A stretch of DNA of 5,785 nt from Chryseobacterium gleum (GCA_943326825.2 CALPUT020000176.1:1-5785); one strand, 5' to 3'; positions 1 through 5,785 are shown, numbered from the stretch's first letter. Notes: a model not told the origin generated them from the letters alone. Program-made: numbers and translations.

Positions 1-1760
1 AAAGTCGATGTTGATCCTGAACAAATTGATTGTGTTAAAGTAGCATTCGTTACAGTTGGTATTTCTTTAACAACAACAGCATATGAAGCTGTAGCTGATC
101 CTCCACAAGAATTATTACTTGTAACTGTCATTGTTAATGTAACAGTATTACCTGCTTCAGCTAAAGTTGAATTATATGTTGGTGTTAATGATGTTGGATT
201 CGTAATAGTACCATTACCATTATGTGCCCAAGCTATTGTTCCATTTGCAGAAGATGCTCCACTTACTGTTGCTGAAGTTCCAGCACAAATACTTTGAGTT
301 CCGCCTGCAATTGCTGAAGGTGTTCCATCAATTGTAATTGAAGTAGTTGTGTTTGTAGACGGACAAGCTCCAACTGCTGGAATTGCATATGTAACTGTAT
401 AAGGTCCTGAAGTACTTGTTGACGGAGTAATAAGGCCAGTTGAAGAATTTATTGATAAACTACTTGCAGCTGAAAAAGTCCCACCTGTATAGCTATTAGT
501 ACCTGATAAATTAACTGCTTGTGTACCCAAAGTTTTACAAAAAGGTGAACCTGAGTAAGAAATAGTTGCCGTTGGCGTTGGCGTTACTGTGATAGTTCCA
601 GAACCACCTGTGACACTTGAACAACTATTAATAGTATATATACATGAGTATGAAGTTGTAGAAGAAGGAGAAACTGTTATAGTTGGCGATGTTGCCCCAG
701 TATTCCACAAATATGTTCCCCCAAGTACATCTGGTGTAGCTGCTAATGTTGTAGATTGAGTTCCACAATTTGCTGCCGAATTTACTGTTGGAGGATTTGT
801 TCCTAATGTAGCTGTACCTCCGAATGTCATATTAAATCCTGCGCCTCCTGGTGACCAATTATTAACCATTAACCTGTAAGTTTCTCCTGCAATTACATTT
901 AAAGAGGACACAAAACTATCACCACTAACATCTTCAGATACATCAACCGCAGAATTAGTTAGGCCTGTATTACCTGAAACAGCAGCAAAAGAACATCTGA
1001 TTGGAGCTACTGAAGCACCACAAGATGAATTTGGTCCATATATAGCAAAATCAAAATCATCTGTTGATGTGTTTGGTGCAATATTCAAAGTTAAAGTGCC
1101 AGTTGTCTTTGCGGTAAATGTATACCAATTGGAATAAACTTCACCTGTCAAACAACTACTTGTCCCACAGGCCTCTTCAGGGCTTAATCCTGGTCCATAA
1201 GAAACATCATTAAAAGCAGTATTACTACATATAAATGTTGAACTGGAACAATCTGAGTTACCTGAAGCCAACGCTGTACCATTATTTACAGTAGATATTG
1301 TTGCAGTGAAACCAGCTTTTGTAGTAATATTATCAGAATACATATTAATTGTTAAACATCCTGACGAATTCGTTGCAGTATAAGTAAATGGGACCGAAGC
1401 AGATAAATTTCCAGTAATAAAACCCGTTGCATCTGCAGGAGCTGATAAAAAATATGGACTATTTTGTGCTGGACCGTTACCAACCATAATCCCATCCCAT
1501 CCATTTTCCATATTAAATTGAGTAAATGTTATGGAAATAGATTTGCCGGCTGAAGTGGGACAAATTGTCTGATAAATATTATTAATATTAAGCGAATAAT
1601 TTGAACTTGCGCCTCCATCATCATAATAAGTTCCTGAATTTGTACCTATTGGACATCCACCTGAATGAGATGTTAATACGCCAGTTGAAGGAGCAGTATA
1701 AATTTGAGCAACTAACCCACAGCTCAATAGCAGAAATAAATATAAAATACTTGTTTTCAT
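1..1760 (-). CDS. Giant multidomain cell-surface adhesin, N-terminal part (CUB-like + PPC-like + Ig/PKD-like stalk); 3' end beyond window
   Basis: The frame is open for 586 codons from ATG 1760 to the left edge, so the C-terminus is missing. I chose the ATG at 1760 because it gives MKTSILYLFLL, a normal signal peptide with cleavage expected at LVA|Q (18/19). An in-frame ATG at 1769 would add only MFE and sits 4 bases past the previous stop. Modules seen: a CUB-like domain (about 36-157), a PPC-like beta-sandwich (about 170-315), an Ig-like repeat (about 325-395, Cys332), a repeat with the YSGSPFC and STGLITPS signatures (about 397-478), a PKD-like repeat with QSICAG and WAHNGNGT (about 480-566), and the start of another (QSICSG). 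The protein is rich in Thr, Ser, Gly and Asn, with only 6 Lys and 2 Arg. By family knowledge such proteins are exported through Sec and then usually type IX secretion, and act in gliding, adhesion or matrix binding. It follows the 141-residue gene by 13 bases, so it is probably co-transcribed. The adhesin role is inferred from architecture. Confidence 0.85.
   Translation of the reverse strand, partial: MKTSILYLFLLLSCGLVAQIYTAPSTGVLTSHSGGCPIGTNSGTYYDDGGASSNYSLNINNIYQTICPTSAGKSISITFTQFNMENGWDGIMVGNGPAQNSPYFLSAPADATGFITGNLSASVPFTYTATNSSGCLTINMYSDNITTKAGFTATISTVNNGTALASGNSDCSSSTFICSNTAFNDVSYGPGLSPEEACGTSSCLTGEVYSNWYTFTAKTTGTLTLNIAPNTSTDDFDFAIYGPNSSCGASVAPIRCSFAAVSGNTGLTNSAVDVSEDVSGDSFVSSLNVIAGETYRLMVNNWSPGGAGFNMTFGGTATLGTNPPTVNSAANCGTQSTTLAATPDVLGGTYLWNTGATSPTITVSPSSTTSYSCIYTINSCSSVTGGSGTITVTPTPTATISYSGSPFCKTLGTQAVNLSGTNSYTGGTFSAASSLSINSSTGLITPSTSTSGPYTVTYAIPAVGACPSTNTTTSITIDGTPSAIAGGTQSICAGTSATVSGASSANGTIAWAHNGNGTITNPTSLTPTYNSTLAEAGNTVTLTMTVTSNNSCGGSATASYAVVVKEIPTVTNATLTQSICSGSTST
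816..1253 (-). other. PPC-like beta-sandwich module of the left adhesin
   Basis: Residues about 170-315 begin with D-C-S-S-S-T-F-I-C (170-178) and contain S-N-W-Y-T-F-T-A (210-217), the acidic run T-D-D-F-D-F-A-I-Y (233-241), an R-C-S motif, and a closing G-E-T-Y-R-L-M-V strand. This resembles the 'WFKFTA ... DFDLALY ... GTTYYI.VDG' pattern of PPC-like extracellular modules common in Bacteroidota surface proteins. Its VDG turn is replaced by VNNW. The module type is recognised by pattern only. Confidence 0.55.
1290..1655 (-). other. CUB-like domain at the tip of the left adhesin
   Basis: Residues about 36-157 of the left adhesin show the CUB pattern in order: G-T-Y-Y-D-D-G-G (43-50), N-Y (54-55), Q-T-I-C-P (64-68), S-I-T-F-T-Q-F (76-82), W-D-G-I (88-91), S-G-C-L-T-I (133-138), then S-D (142-143) and A-G-F-T-A-T-I (149-155). 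This matches the family features YxDxGG, tICP, the hydrophobic F-x-x-F strand, the D-x-[LI] turn and the closing SGClti/GF strands. Two Cys (67 and 135) could form a disulfide. CUB modules usually bind protein or glycan partners, often with Ca2+. Ligand binding here is inferred. Confidence 0.7.
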
Positions 1761-1773
1761 TTCAAACATTCGA

Positions 1774-2199
1774 TTAATTAATTGATTTTTTTGATTTTTC
1801 CGAAATCATAATATAATTTGGGTTTACAGATTTTTTTCCTAAATCTACTTTAGTAATCGAATACAATAAAATATTTAAACCTGAGATCTCATCGAAGATT
1901 ATTATATCGTCATCTTTCTTTCTGAGCAACTTAAAATTATTAACATCTATATTTAAAAATTGTTCTTCAGTGTAATTTTGATTTGGTAAAATTTCAAATG
2001 ATTTTGAATAAAAATATTCCATCATTTTCAATTTATCTTCATTCATTGAAAGTTCTTTAATTTCTTCAGAAGTATAATTTTTAAGTATCATAACTTCTGT
2101 CAATTTTGACATATTTACCTTAGATGAAATTTTACTTTGAGAAAAGGAAAAAAAAGTCATACTAATCGCTAGTACGAAAATTAAATTTTTAAAATTCAT
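1774..2199 (-). CDS. Small secreted protein of unknown function preceding the left adhesin
   Basis: This 141-residue protein opens with a clear signal peptide (MNFKNLIFVLAISMTFFSFS, predicted cleavage S20|Q21). The mature part of about 120 residues is Lys-, Ile- and Asn-rich with no Cys and no further membrane segment. Residues 42-66 (YTSEEIKEL...) look helical and charged. A later stretch carries N-I-D-V-N-N-F (83-89) and G-L-N-I-L-L-Y-S-I (107-115), both echoed in the small protein on the other side of the intergenic region. I recognise no family. The stop lies 13 bases before the adhesin start, so the two are probably one transcript. A periplasmic or surface helper of the adhesin is possible but is only inference from position. 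The base composition is clearly more AT-rich than that of the adhesin. No Shine-Dalgarno sequence precedes the ATG. Confidence 0.8.
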   Translation of the reverse strand: MNFKNLIFVLAISMTFFSFSQSKISSKVNMSKLTEVMILKNYTSEEIKELSMNEDKLKMMEYFYSKSFEILPNQNYTEEQFLNIDVNNFKLLRKKDDDIIIFDEISGLNILLYSITKVDLGKKSVNPNYIMISEKSKKSIN

Positions 2200-2257
2200 A
2201 ATTACTTTAATTTAAAAAAAATGATTTTAAAATAGATGATTGATAGGTGAAAAATTC

Positions 2258-2275
2258 TTTTCGAAATTTTCGAAT
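2258..2275. repeat. Two tandem 9-bp units, each holding a TTCGAA palindrome
   Basis: TTTTCGAAA (2258-2266) is followed directly by TTTTCGAAT (2267-2275), 8 of 9 bases identical. Each unit contains the palindrome TTCGAA, and the pair can also fold as a 6-bp stem with a 3-base loop. It lies in the presumed leader of the leftward transcript, about 60-75 bases before the ATG. It could be an operator, a leader hairpin or chance. Confidence 0.4.
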
Positions 2276-2290
2276 AGCATTTGTGTTCAT

Positions 2291-2318
2291 AGTTTGTAGT
2301 TTATAATTTGTAGTCGAT
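2291..2318. repeat. Imperfect 14-bp tandem repeat
   Basis: The unit agtttgtagtttat (2291-2304) is followed by aatttgtagtcgat (2305-2318), with 11 of 14 positions identical and TTTGTAGT shared exactly. It lies just downstream of the candidate leftward promoter. It could be a slippage product or a paired protein-binding site. No function is evident. Confidence 0.5.
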
Positions 2319-2344
2319 TTTACAAAGAAGTAAAAATCTTGATG

Positions 2345-2352
2345 CAAATTTA
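2345..2352 (-). promoter_or_regulatory. Candidate -7 promoter element (TAAATTTG) for the leftward pair
   Basis: The minus strand reads TAAATTTG, a full match to the Bacteroidota -7 consensus TAnnTTTG. Transcription would start near 2338-2340 and give a leader of about 140 bases before the ATG at 2199. The weak point is the -33 element: the nearest TTTG on this strand ends at 2386, about 33 bases upstream of the -7 box, which is too far for the usual spacing. In AT-rich DNA an 8-mer of this kind can arise by chance. Confidence 0.4.
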
Positions 2353-2477
2353 TCAATTTTTTATGAGAAAAAAAATAATAATATACAAAAGTTGAATTCT
2401 CAATCAAAACCATAAAATATTCACTCAAAAGGTGTTTTTGATAAAAAACCCATAATTTTAATTAATAAAAGCATAAC

Positions 2478-2499
2478 GTAATCTACTTTTATAGATTAC
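2478..2499. promoter_or_regulatory. Perfect 8-bp inverted repeat, candidate operator upstream of the rightward pair
   Basis: GTAATCTA (2478-2485) and TAGATTAC (2492-2499) are exact inverted copies around the 6-base centre CTTTTA. The plus strand across the centre reads TACTTTTA (2484-2491), one base short of the TAnnTTTG -7 consensus, so the dyad could overlap a promoter. It ends 50 bases before the ATG at 2550. There is no following T-run, so it does not look like a terminator. An operator role is inferred. Confidence 0.4.
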
Positions 2500-2549
2500 T
2501 CAAAGCAACTCTAAAATATTTTTTGCGTTGAAGTACTATAACTATTATT

Positions 2550-2990
2550 ATGAAAACAATCATTACTGCAACTTTTAGAATCCTTTTAGTAAATCTAATT
2601 TTCTTAACTACATCATATAGTCAAAATGTTACTAAGATAAAATCAAATAATCAAAAGCAGAATGAAATTATTCTTCAAAAATCTGATTTAGAGCTAAATG
2701 GAATTAATTCAGCCTTGTTAAATATCGAGGTTTCAATTAATGATATTATCAAATTAAGAAACTTTGACTTTTCAAATTACAGAAATTACTATAATACACA
2801 AGAGGTTCAAATAGAAAATGGGCCAAAGATTATTTTGTACTCAATAGAAGTAATGATTTCAAAAGGTCAAAAATTTGAAGATCAATTGATTTCCAATAAA
2901 AAGAATGTAGATGAAACAAATGTTATACATCCTATTATTCCTATAGTAAATATTGGTTTTGGTAAAAACCTTGCACCTGAATTACATTAA
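2550..2990 (+). CDS. Small secreted protein of unknown function preceding the right adhesin
   Basis: This 146-residue protein begins with a signal peptide rich in Ile, Leu and Thr (MKTIITATFRILLVNLIFLT...), predicted to be cut at S24|Q25. The mature part is about 120 residues, Asn-, Ile- and Lys-rich, without Cys or another membrane segment. N-F-D-F-S-N-Y (71-77) and G-P-K-I-I-L-Y-S-I (91-99) match motifs of the small protein in the leftward pair, 14 rather than 18 residues apart. The C-terminal tail is longer than in that protein and includes a hydrophobic stretch H-P-I-I-P-I-V-N-I-G-F-G (127-138). I recognise no family. The stop is 21 bases before the adhesin start, so co-transcription is likely. 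A helper or partner role for the adhesin is inferred from position only. The DNA is very AT-rich: I count 14 G or C in the 60 bases 2641-2700. Confidence 0.8.
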   Translation: MKTIITATFRILLVNLIFLTTSYSQNVTKIKSNNQKQNEIILQKSDLELNGINSALLNIEVSINDIIKLRNFDFSNYRNYYNTQEVQIENGPKIILYSIEVMISKGQKFEDQLISNKKNVDETNVIHPIIPIVNIGFGKNLAPELH

Positions 2991-3011
2991 GATTTTGAAC
3001 TTATAATTAAT

Positions 3012-5785
3012 ATGAAAAAACTAATCATAATAACAATTGCTTTTATAAACAGTATCTCATTTTCTCAAACTGGTACAGATTGTTCAACAGCTATTTTAGT
3101 TTCATCTTCAGGTTGTTCTGCAGCAGCAGCTTACACTAATGCTGGGATTACCGGAACACTTTCACCATTATCATGTTTTGGAGGTGGGACCAATAATACA
3201 ATGTGGTTCAAGTTTGTGGCTTCTTCACAAACAGTAATAGTCAATGTAAATGGGGGTTCTTTGACTCAAACGATGGTTGGTCTTTTGGGAACACCACCTG
3301 CGGCTTGTACTGGAACGTTTCCTGAATTAGCTTGTAATAATCCAACAGCTTTAAACTCTTCTTTAACTTATAGCTCTTTAACTATTGGCAGTACCTACTA
3401 CGTTGTTGTTGACGGTACAAATAACTTAACTGGAACATTTCAGTTATGTTTAAGTTCTCCAACTTCTCCAAATAATGATAACCCTTGTTCTCCGATAAAT
3501 CTACAAGCAAATAATTTTTGTTCACCTACTGGAGCTTATTCTAATTTAGGAGCAACAGCTGAAACATTAACAAGCATTTCATTACCAAGTTGTTTTGATA
3601 ATACAACAACAATGAATAGTGTCTATTTTACATTTACAGCAATTGGTCCAAATAATACAGTAGTCATTAATGGTGGTTCTGCAGGTTTAAATAGACCGCA
3701 AGTAGCTATTTTGTCATTAACATCTGGATGTTCGGGAACTAGCTATACTGTAAACGGTTGTACACAGGCAGCTAGTGGAAGTAATACAGCAACTTTAAAT
3801 GTAAATAACTTAATTACAGGTACTACATATTTAATTTTGGTAGATGGTTATGCTGCAAATACAGGTTCCTTCCAAATTTGTGTAAATAGTTATATCCCAA
3901 CTTCAACTGTACAAAATGAGCAATGCTCAGGTGCAATTCCTTTATGTCCAAATAATAATTATATAGCTACGACTGCTGGGGCAAATAATGTGGGAGATAT
4001 TGATTTAGCTCAGTGGACTTCTTCTTGTAATGGAGTATTAGATAATGTAATTTGGTTTAAATTTACGACAACTTCACCTGTTCAACCTATTGATTTTGCA
4101 ATTAATTCTAATTGTACTCCTTTAACAGGATCTTCTTATAACGGTTCCAGTTCTTCTTGGCCTTATGGTGGTGGATTACAATTTACTGTTTTTAAAAGCA
4201 CAGCTGCAAGCTCTCCTTGTTCTTCAACTTCTGCTTGGTCCAAAATAGATTGCGTAACAATTGTAGGCTCTGATTTTTCAACTGCAAGTACTGGTTTTGG
4301 AACATTATCTATACCCGCAGCAAGTTTACTTGCAAATACAACATATTATATTGCAGTTGACAACTATCCAAAATGTAATTGCGATTTTGATTTTACTATA
4401 ACAGGAAATCAAGGTACTAATGCAGGTGCAGATCAGCAAACATGTATTAACAATGTTGCTTTTCCATTATCAGGTTATACACCATCAACTGGTGGAACTT
4501 GGAGCGGGCCTGGAGTAAGTGCTTCAGGAACTTTTACACCATCAACTGCTGGTATTGGTTCACATGTTTTATATTATACGCAGGGAGGATGTACTGATTC
4601 AAAAATTGTAACTGTTACTGGACCTCAAGTTACTGTATCAAATGATGTTAGTCTATGTACCGGTCAATCTACTACTTTATCTGGGAATATTGTATCACCT
4701 TCATCATTCACTTTAACTTCTTCTGCATCTCCAGCAATTGCTATTCCCGATGGCGGTATTTCAAGTACTTGGACAGGAACAGGAACCGCTTCTACAACAA
4801 CTTTTGTAAGTTCAACACTAACACCTGTTGGTTTAAATACAGGATATTCATTAACATCTGTTAGTTTAAATATAACACATACATGGGATTCTGATCTCAT
4901 CGTCTATTTGACAAATCCATGTAATGTATCTATTCAATTAGTGAATGCCAATGGTAGTTTAGGAGATAATTTCACGAATACAACTTTTACCCCTTCCGCT
5001 ACAGCTGCTATTTCAACAGGAACTGCACCATTTTCTGGCACTTTCATTCCCTCAGGAGGAGCTGCTGCATGGGCAACATTTTTAGCATGCTCAACACCAG
5101 GAACTTTTACTTTAAAAGTTGGTGATAAAACAGGTGGTGATGTTGGAACTCTTCAAAATTGGAATCTAGTCTTTACAAATCCTGTTACACCGACAACTTA
5201 TGTCTGGTCGCCAACCACAAATATGACTGGATCAACGACTCTAAGCCCTACTGTTTCACCAACATCTACAATAACTTACACTTTGACAGCTACAGATTAT
5301 AATGGTTGTAAAAGTAGTGATCAAGTTACAGTATCAATAAATCCTTCTTTAGCAATTACTGTTAACTCTCCAACCATATGCAATGGCGCTTCAGCAACAT
5401 TAACAGCAACTGGTGGGACAACCTACTCTTGGACTGGAGGTTCAACTACGAATCCATATACTGTTTCTCCAACAACTACAACTTCATATACAGTAACAGG
5501 AACAACAAGTGGATGCACTGGAACAGCAATAGCTACTGTAACAGTAAATCCTTCGCCAACTGCTACAATAAGTGGATCAACAACAATTTGTTCCGGAAAT
5601 ACAGCAACGATTACTTTTACAGGAACAGCTAACTCAACTGTTACTTACACTATAAATGGTGGAGCTAATCAAACAGTCGTATTAAATGGAACTGGAAGTG
5701 CAACTGTGACTACTGCAGCATTATCTGCTAATGCTACTTATGCGTTAGTTAGTGTGGCTAGTTCGGGAACTCCTAGTTGTTCGGC
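3012..5785 (+). CDS. Giant multidomain cell-surface adhesin, N-terminal part (3 PPC-like + Ig-like stalk with inserted P-type domain); 3' end beyond window
   Basis: The frame is open for 924 codons from ATG 3012 to the right edge. The first 18 residues form a signal peptide (MKKLIIITIAFINSISFS, then Q19). Next come three related PPC-like modules (about 22-153, 154-296 and 300-470), an Ig-like module (about 471-537), and a second Ig-like module split by a P-type domain (540-563, insert 564-723, then 728 to about 775). Two further modules follow: an Ig-like repeat with ICNGAS and GCTG (about 779-848), and one starting P-T-A-T-I-S-G-S-T-T-I-C-S-G (849 on). Paired Cys in the repeats suggest disulfides. 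The protein is acidic, with only 11 Lys and 1 Arg. No catalytic domain is visible. Family knowledge places such proteins on the cell surface, normally exported by type IX secretion through a C-terminal domain not seen here. The adhesin function is inferred. The gene is probably in one operon with the 146-residue protein 21 bases upstream. Confidence 0.85.
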   Translation, partial: MKKLIIITIAFINSISFSQTGTDCSTAILVSSSGCSAAAAYTNAGITGTLSPLSCFGGGTNNTMWFKFVASSQTVIVNVNGGSLTQTMVGLLGTPPAACTGTFPELACNNPTALNSSLTYSSLTIGSTYYVVVDGTNNLTGTFQLCLSSPTSPNNDNPCSPINLQANNFCSPTGAYSNLGATAETLTSISLPSCFDNTTTMNSVYFTFTAIGPNNTVVINGGSAGLNRPQVAILSLTSGCSGTSYTVNGCTQAASGSNTATLNVNNLITGTTYLILVDGYAANTGSFQICVNSYIPTSTVQNEQCSGAIPLCPNNNYIATTAGANNVGDIDLAQWTSSCNGVLDNVIWFKFTTTSPVQPIDFAINSNCTPLTGSSYNGSSSSWPYGGGLQFTVFKSTAASSPCSSTSAWSKIDCVTIVGSDFSTASTGFGTLSIPAASLLANTTYYIAVDNYPKCNCDFDFTITGNQGTNAGADQQTCINNVAFPLSGYTPSTGGTWSGPGVSASGTFTPSTAGIGSHVLYYTQGGCTDSKIVTVTGPQVTVSNDVSLCTGQSTTLSGNIVSPSSFTLTSSASPAIAIPDGGISSTWTGTGTASTTTFVSSTLTPVGLNTGYSLTSVSLNITHTWDSDLIVYLTNPCNVSIQLVNANGSLGDNFTNTTFTPSATAAISTGTAPFSGTFIPSGGAAAWATFLACSTPGTFTLKVGDKTGGDVGTLQNWNLVFTNPVTPTTYVWSPTTNMTGSTTLSPTVSPTSTITYTLTATDYNGCKSSDQVTVSINPSLAITVNSPTICNGASATLTATGGTTYSWTGGSTTNPYTVSPTTTTSYTVTGTTSGCTGTAIATVTVNPSPTATISGSTTICSGNTATITFTGTANSTVTYTINGGANQTVVLNGTGSATVTTAALSANATYALVSVASSGTPSCS
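3075..4421 (+). repeat. Three diverged PPC-like modules in tandem at the head of the right adhesin
   Basis: The modules share a start D/P/Q-C-S (C24, C159, C305), a W-F-K-F-type strand (MWFKF 64-68, VYFTF 204-208, IWFKF 347-351), a Cys-rich middle, and a closing Y-x-x-V-D-[GN] strand (D134, D278, D450). This is the pattern of PPC-like extracellular sandwiches in Bacteroidota surface proteins. Modules 1 and 2 are about 132 and 143 residues. Module 3 is about 170, with an added Ser/Gly/Tyr-rich stretch around residues 377-390. The copies are far diverged at DNA level, so this is an old duplication and not a recent tandem. Confidence 0.6.
4701..5180 (+). other. Proprotein-convertase P-type domain within the right adhesin
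   Basis: Residues about 564-723 show the P-domain order: I-P-D-G-G (start), V-S-L-N-I-x-H-T-W-D-S-D-L (His623, Asp626, Asp628, Leu629), V-Y-L-T-N-P (631-636), an F-x-x-T-x-F strand, P-F-S-G-T-F-I-P, then G-T-F-T-L-K-V-G-D-K-x-G-G-D-x-G (Asp705, Asp710) and L-Q-N-W-N-L-V-F (714-721). These match the family signature of H-x2-DL, L-sP, W-L-v-D and dxG-L-x-w-l-f, except that the usual G-x-W before the L-V-D strand is G-T-F here. Cys637 and Cys693 may pair. Here it stands alone, without a peptidase, as it does in many surface proteins of the phylum. Confidence 0.75.

Larger units (their letters stand above)
2200..2549. other. Divergent intergenic region between the two small secreted-protein genes
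   Basis: These 350 bases are very AT-rich and separate two divergent gene pairs, so promoters for both directions should lie here. Visible elements are a leftward TAAATTTG -7 match, an 8-bp inverted repeat on the rightward side, and two short imperfect tandem repeats on the leftward side. I see no credible gene: the only sizeable open frame (minus strand, 2428-2207) needs a TTG start and has Phe/Tyr/Lys-rich low-complexity content. No terminator is expected between divergent genes and none is seen. No Shine-Dalgarno sequence precedes either flanking ATG, as is usual in Bacteroidota. Confidence 0.7.

Noticed and set aside
1707..1760. Possible lipoprotein signal (L-L-S-C at residues 11-14) in the left adhesin
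   Set aside because: Leu at the -2 position is a poor lipobox. The hydrophobic stretch continues past the Cys to a better signal peptidase I site at LVA|Q, matching the other three proteins.
1767..1769. Alternative ATG start of the left adhesin at 1769
   Set aside because: It only adds Met-Phe-Glu before a normal signal peptide and places an acidic residue in the n-region. The ATG at 1760 fits better, though the upstream one cannot be excluded.
2207..2428. Minus-strand open frame of 73 codons in the intergenic region
   Set aside because: It needs a TTG start, has Phe/Tyr/Lys-rich content typical of translated AT-rich DNA, lacks a signal peptide or motif, and covers the candidate promoter and tandem repeats.
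2478..2499. Inverted repeat as an intrinsic terminator
   Set aside because: It lies between divergent genes, has an AT-rich stem and no following T-run.
4701..5180. P-type domain as a sign that the right adhesin is a subtilisin/kexin-type protease
   Set aside because: No catalytic Asp/His/Ser domain is present in the 924 residues seen, and stand-alone P-type domains are common in surface proteins of this phylum.
4655..5632. Shorter open frames in other frames inside the right adhesin (4655-4864 plus, 4664-4900 minus, 5378-5632 plus)
   Set aside because: They lie fully within the long adhesin frame, which has clear domains, and their translations show only composition-driven patterns such as Asn/Tyr/Trp-rich runs.
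1..5785. Direct assignment as sprB or another named gliding adhesin
   Set aside because: The repeat types are shared by very many Bacteroidota surface proteins, the diagnostic C-terminus is outside the window, and no sprF-like partner is present here.

Overview
The window looks like a chromosomal segment from a flavobacterium or close relative (Bacteroidota). The DNA is AT-rich and the start codons have no Shine-Dalgarno-like purine run in front of them. One TAnnTTTG-type -7 element is visible. All four proteins begin with export signals that place a Gln just after the predicted signal peptidase site, and the large genes encode stacked CUB, PPC-like, P-type and Ig/PKD-like modules of the kind found in gliding and surface adhesins of this phylum. 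No gene can be given a symbol with confidence.

The layout is two divergent two-gene cassettes around a 350-base intergenic region (2200-2549). Leftward, a 141-residue secreted protein of unknown function (2199-1774) is followed after 13 bases by a giant adhesin-like gene (from 1760) that runs off the left edge. Rightward, a 146-residue secreted protein of unknown function (2550-2990) is followed after 21 bases by a second giant adhesin-like gene (from 3012) that runs off the right edge. The window holds 586 and 924 codons of the two large genes, both uninterrupted.

The two adhesins carry different N-terminal heads on similar stalks. The left one has a CUB-like module, one PPC-like module, then Ig/PKD-like repeats. 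The right one has three related PPC-like modules, Ig-like repeats, and a proprotein-convertase P-type module apparently inserted inside one Ig-like domain. The two small proteins share a weak C-terminal motif pair, N-[IF]-D-x-[NS]-N-[FY] followed by G-x2-I-x-LYSI. This suggests that the cassette 'small secreted protein plus giant adhesin' was duplicated, or recruited twice. My inference is that each small protein is exported with its adhesin and assists or accompanies it. The C-termini, where a type IX secretion signal would be expected, lie outside the window.

The intergenic region holds a candidate leftward promoter element, an 8-bp perfect inverted repeat on the rightward side, and two short imperfect tandem repeats. 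I found no RNA genes, mobile elements or CRISPR arrays.
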